Assembly (NCBI GenBank): GCA_038231215.1
Contig: JBBRLS010000015.1
Span: 1 to 64,000 of the forward strand
Direction: 5' to 3'
DNA: 64,000 nt
From: Schlegelella_A sp038231215
Lineage (GTDB): Bacteria; Pseudomonadota; Gammaproteobacteria; Burkholderiales; Burkholderiaceae_C
The notes beneath the pieces were generated by a model. It searched no databases, was not told the origin of the DNA, and saw only the letters and a program-made list of their open reading frames with translations. The position numbers and the translations under genes were made by a program. Below, piece by piece: positions 63,442-64,000 of this stretch (positions are counted from its first letter, which is position 1; each line of letters opens with the position of its first letter).

Positions 63442-63515
63442 TCTGGGCGATCCCGCGCTAAGGTGCAGGCCGGGCTGTAATGGCCGCAAGCCACGCACGA
63501 AAAACGGAATTGCCC

Positions 63516-64000
63516 ATGCCCTCCACCAAAGTGCCGCGCGTCCTCCAGACCGGGACCGCCGATTCCGTGGCCGACCAGGCCGCGGCGCGTGCGGCCCTGC
63601 TCGCCACGCCGCCGACGATCGCGCCGAAGTTCTTCTACGACAAGCTCGGCTCGCAACTCTTCGAGGCGATCACCGAACTGCCCGAGTACTACCCGACACG
63701 AACCGAAGCCGCCATCTTCGCGGCCCACGCCACGGCGATGGCCTGCGCAACCGGCTCGCGCATGGCGCTGATCGACCTGGGTGCCGGCAACTGCGCCAAG
63801 GCCGCTGGCCTCTTCCCGCTGCTGGAGCCCAAGCGCTATGTCGCCGTCGATATCTCGGTCGAGTTCCTGCGCGAATCGCTGCGCCGCGTGCAGCGCGAGC
63901 ATCCGCAGATCGAGATCGCGGGCCTCGGCCAGGACTTCTCGACGGCGCTCGACATCCCGGCCGAATTCGTCGCCGACGCGCGGCCCGTCTTCTTCTATCC
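63516..64000 (+). CDS. egtD: L-histidine N-alpha-methyltransferase EgtD-like, N-terminal part (right edge cut)
   Basis: The frame is open to the window end, giving 161 full codons. The opening contains FFYDKLGSQLFEAITELPEY, YPTRTEAAIF and the SAM site LIDLGAGNCAKA, then VAVDISVEFLRESL. These match the EgtD/TIGR03438 family, which trimethylates histidine in ergothioneine synthesis. An egtB gene would be expected near it beyond the edge. The ATG gives the family N-terminus; it is divergent from the TlpA-like gene over 74 bp. Confidence 0.9.
   Translation, partial: MPSTKVPRVLQTGTADSVADQAAARAALLATPPTIAPKFFYDKLGSQLFEAITELPEYYPTRTEAAIFAAHATAMACATGSRMALIDLGAGNCAKAAGLFPLLEPKRYVAVDISVEFLRESLRRVQREHPQIEIAGLGQDFSTALDIPAEFVADARPVFFY

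Overview
The window is a compact, GC-rich chromosomal segment of a Gram-negative bacterium, most likely a betaproteobacterium of the order Burkholderiales (Rubrivivax/Leptothrix-like). The basis is the gene order pyrG-kdsA-eno-ftsB and dapA-bamC, the families seen next to each gene, and an intergenic GC-rich palindromic spacer of a type I associate with this order. The genus is inference. About 60 genes are called. Nearly all of the DNA is coding, no gap exceeds 300 bp, and I found no rRNA, tRNA, CRISPR array, insertion sequence or prophage gene. The window cuts pyrG at the left edge and an egtD-like gene at the right edge.

Layout. 1-4270: pyrG, kdsA, eno, ftsB, then pnuC with a NadR-type ribosylnicotinamide kinase (NAD salvage). 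4284-11490: a CopD-like membrane protein, two zinc-ribbon proteins, a FAH-type hydratase, gamma-carbonic anhydrase, MarC, a small membrane protein and an MscS channel. 11546-17673: a histone-deacetylase-like amidohydrolase, then the MoxR / DUF58 / transglutaminase (TgpA) trio and lytic transglycosylase MltB. 17740-23939: a regulatory island with an ECF sigma factor divergent from two small membrane proteins, a large Ser/Thr kinase, a 56-residue peptide gene and a cytoplasmic-looking subtilase. 24097-33560: a five-gene block with two circularly permuted ATP-grasp modules, two alpha-E modules and two transglutaminase-like enzymes, matching a predicted peptide-synthesis/modification system. 33644-37865: ComEC, a RidA-family protein, DsbB and small proteins. 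37913-47948: parC and parE, separated by a BTAD/NB-ARC/TPR regulator, an acyl-CoA ligase, an acetyltransferase and a membrane protein. 48038-56579: aldo/keto reductase, MFS carrier, methyltransferase, dapA, bamC, a metallo-beta-lactamase-fold protein, a repetitive small lipoprotein, a RoxA-type oxygenase and SlyD. 56674-61104: an RND efflux pump with its adaptor. 61134-64000: dut, coaBC, a TlpA-like thioredoxin protein and egtD.

The best candidate for an undescribed system is 17740-23761. The sigma factor has three threonines where ordinary ECF factors carry the acidic DAED motif of region 2.2. That is the signature of sigma factors switched on by Ser/Thr kinase phosphorylation. The kinase gene lies in the divergent operon and is followed, with gaps of 12 and 6 nt, by a tiny peptide gene and a subtilase that has a complete catalytic triad but no visible signal peptide. 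A kinase-activated sigma factor controlling a peptide/protease output is my inference. The gene order, motifs and spacing are read directly from the sequence.
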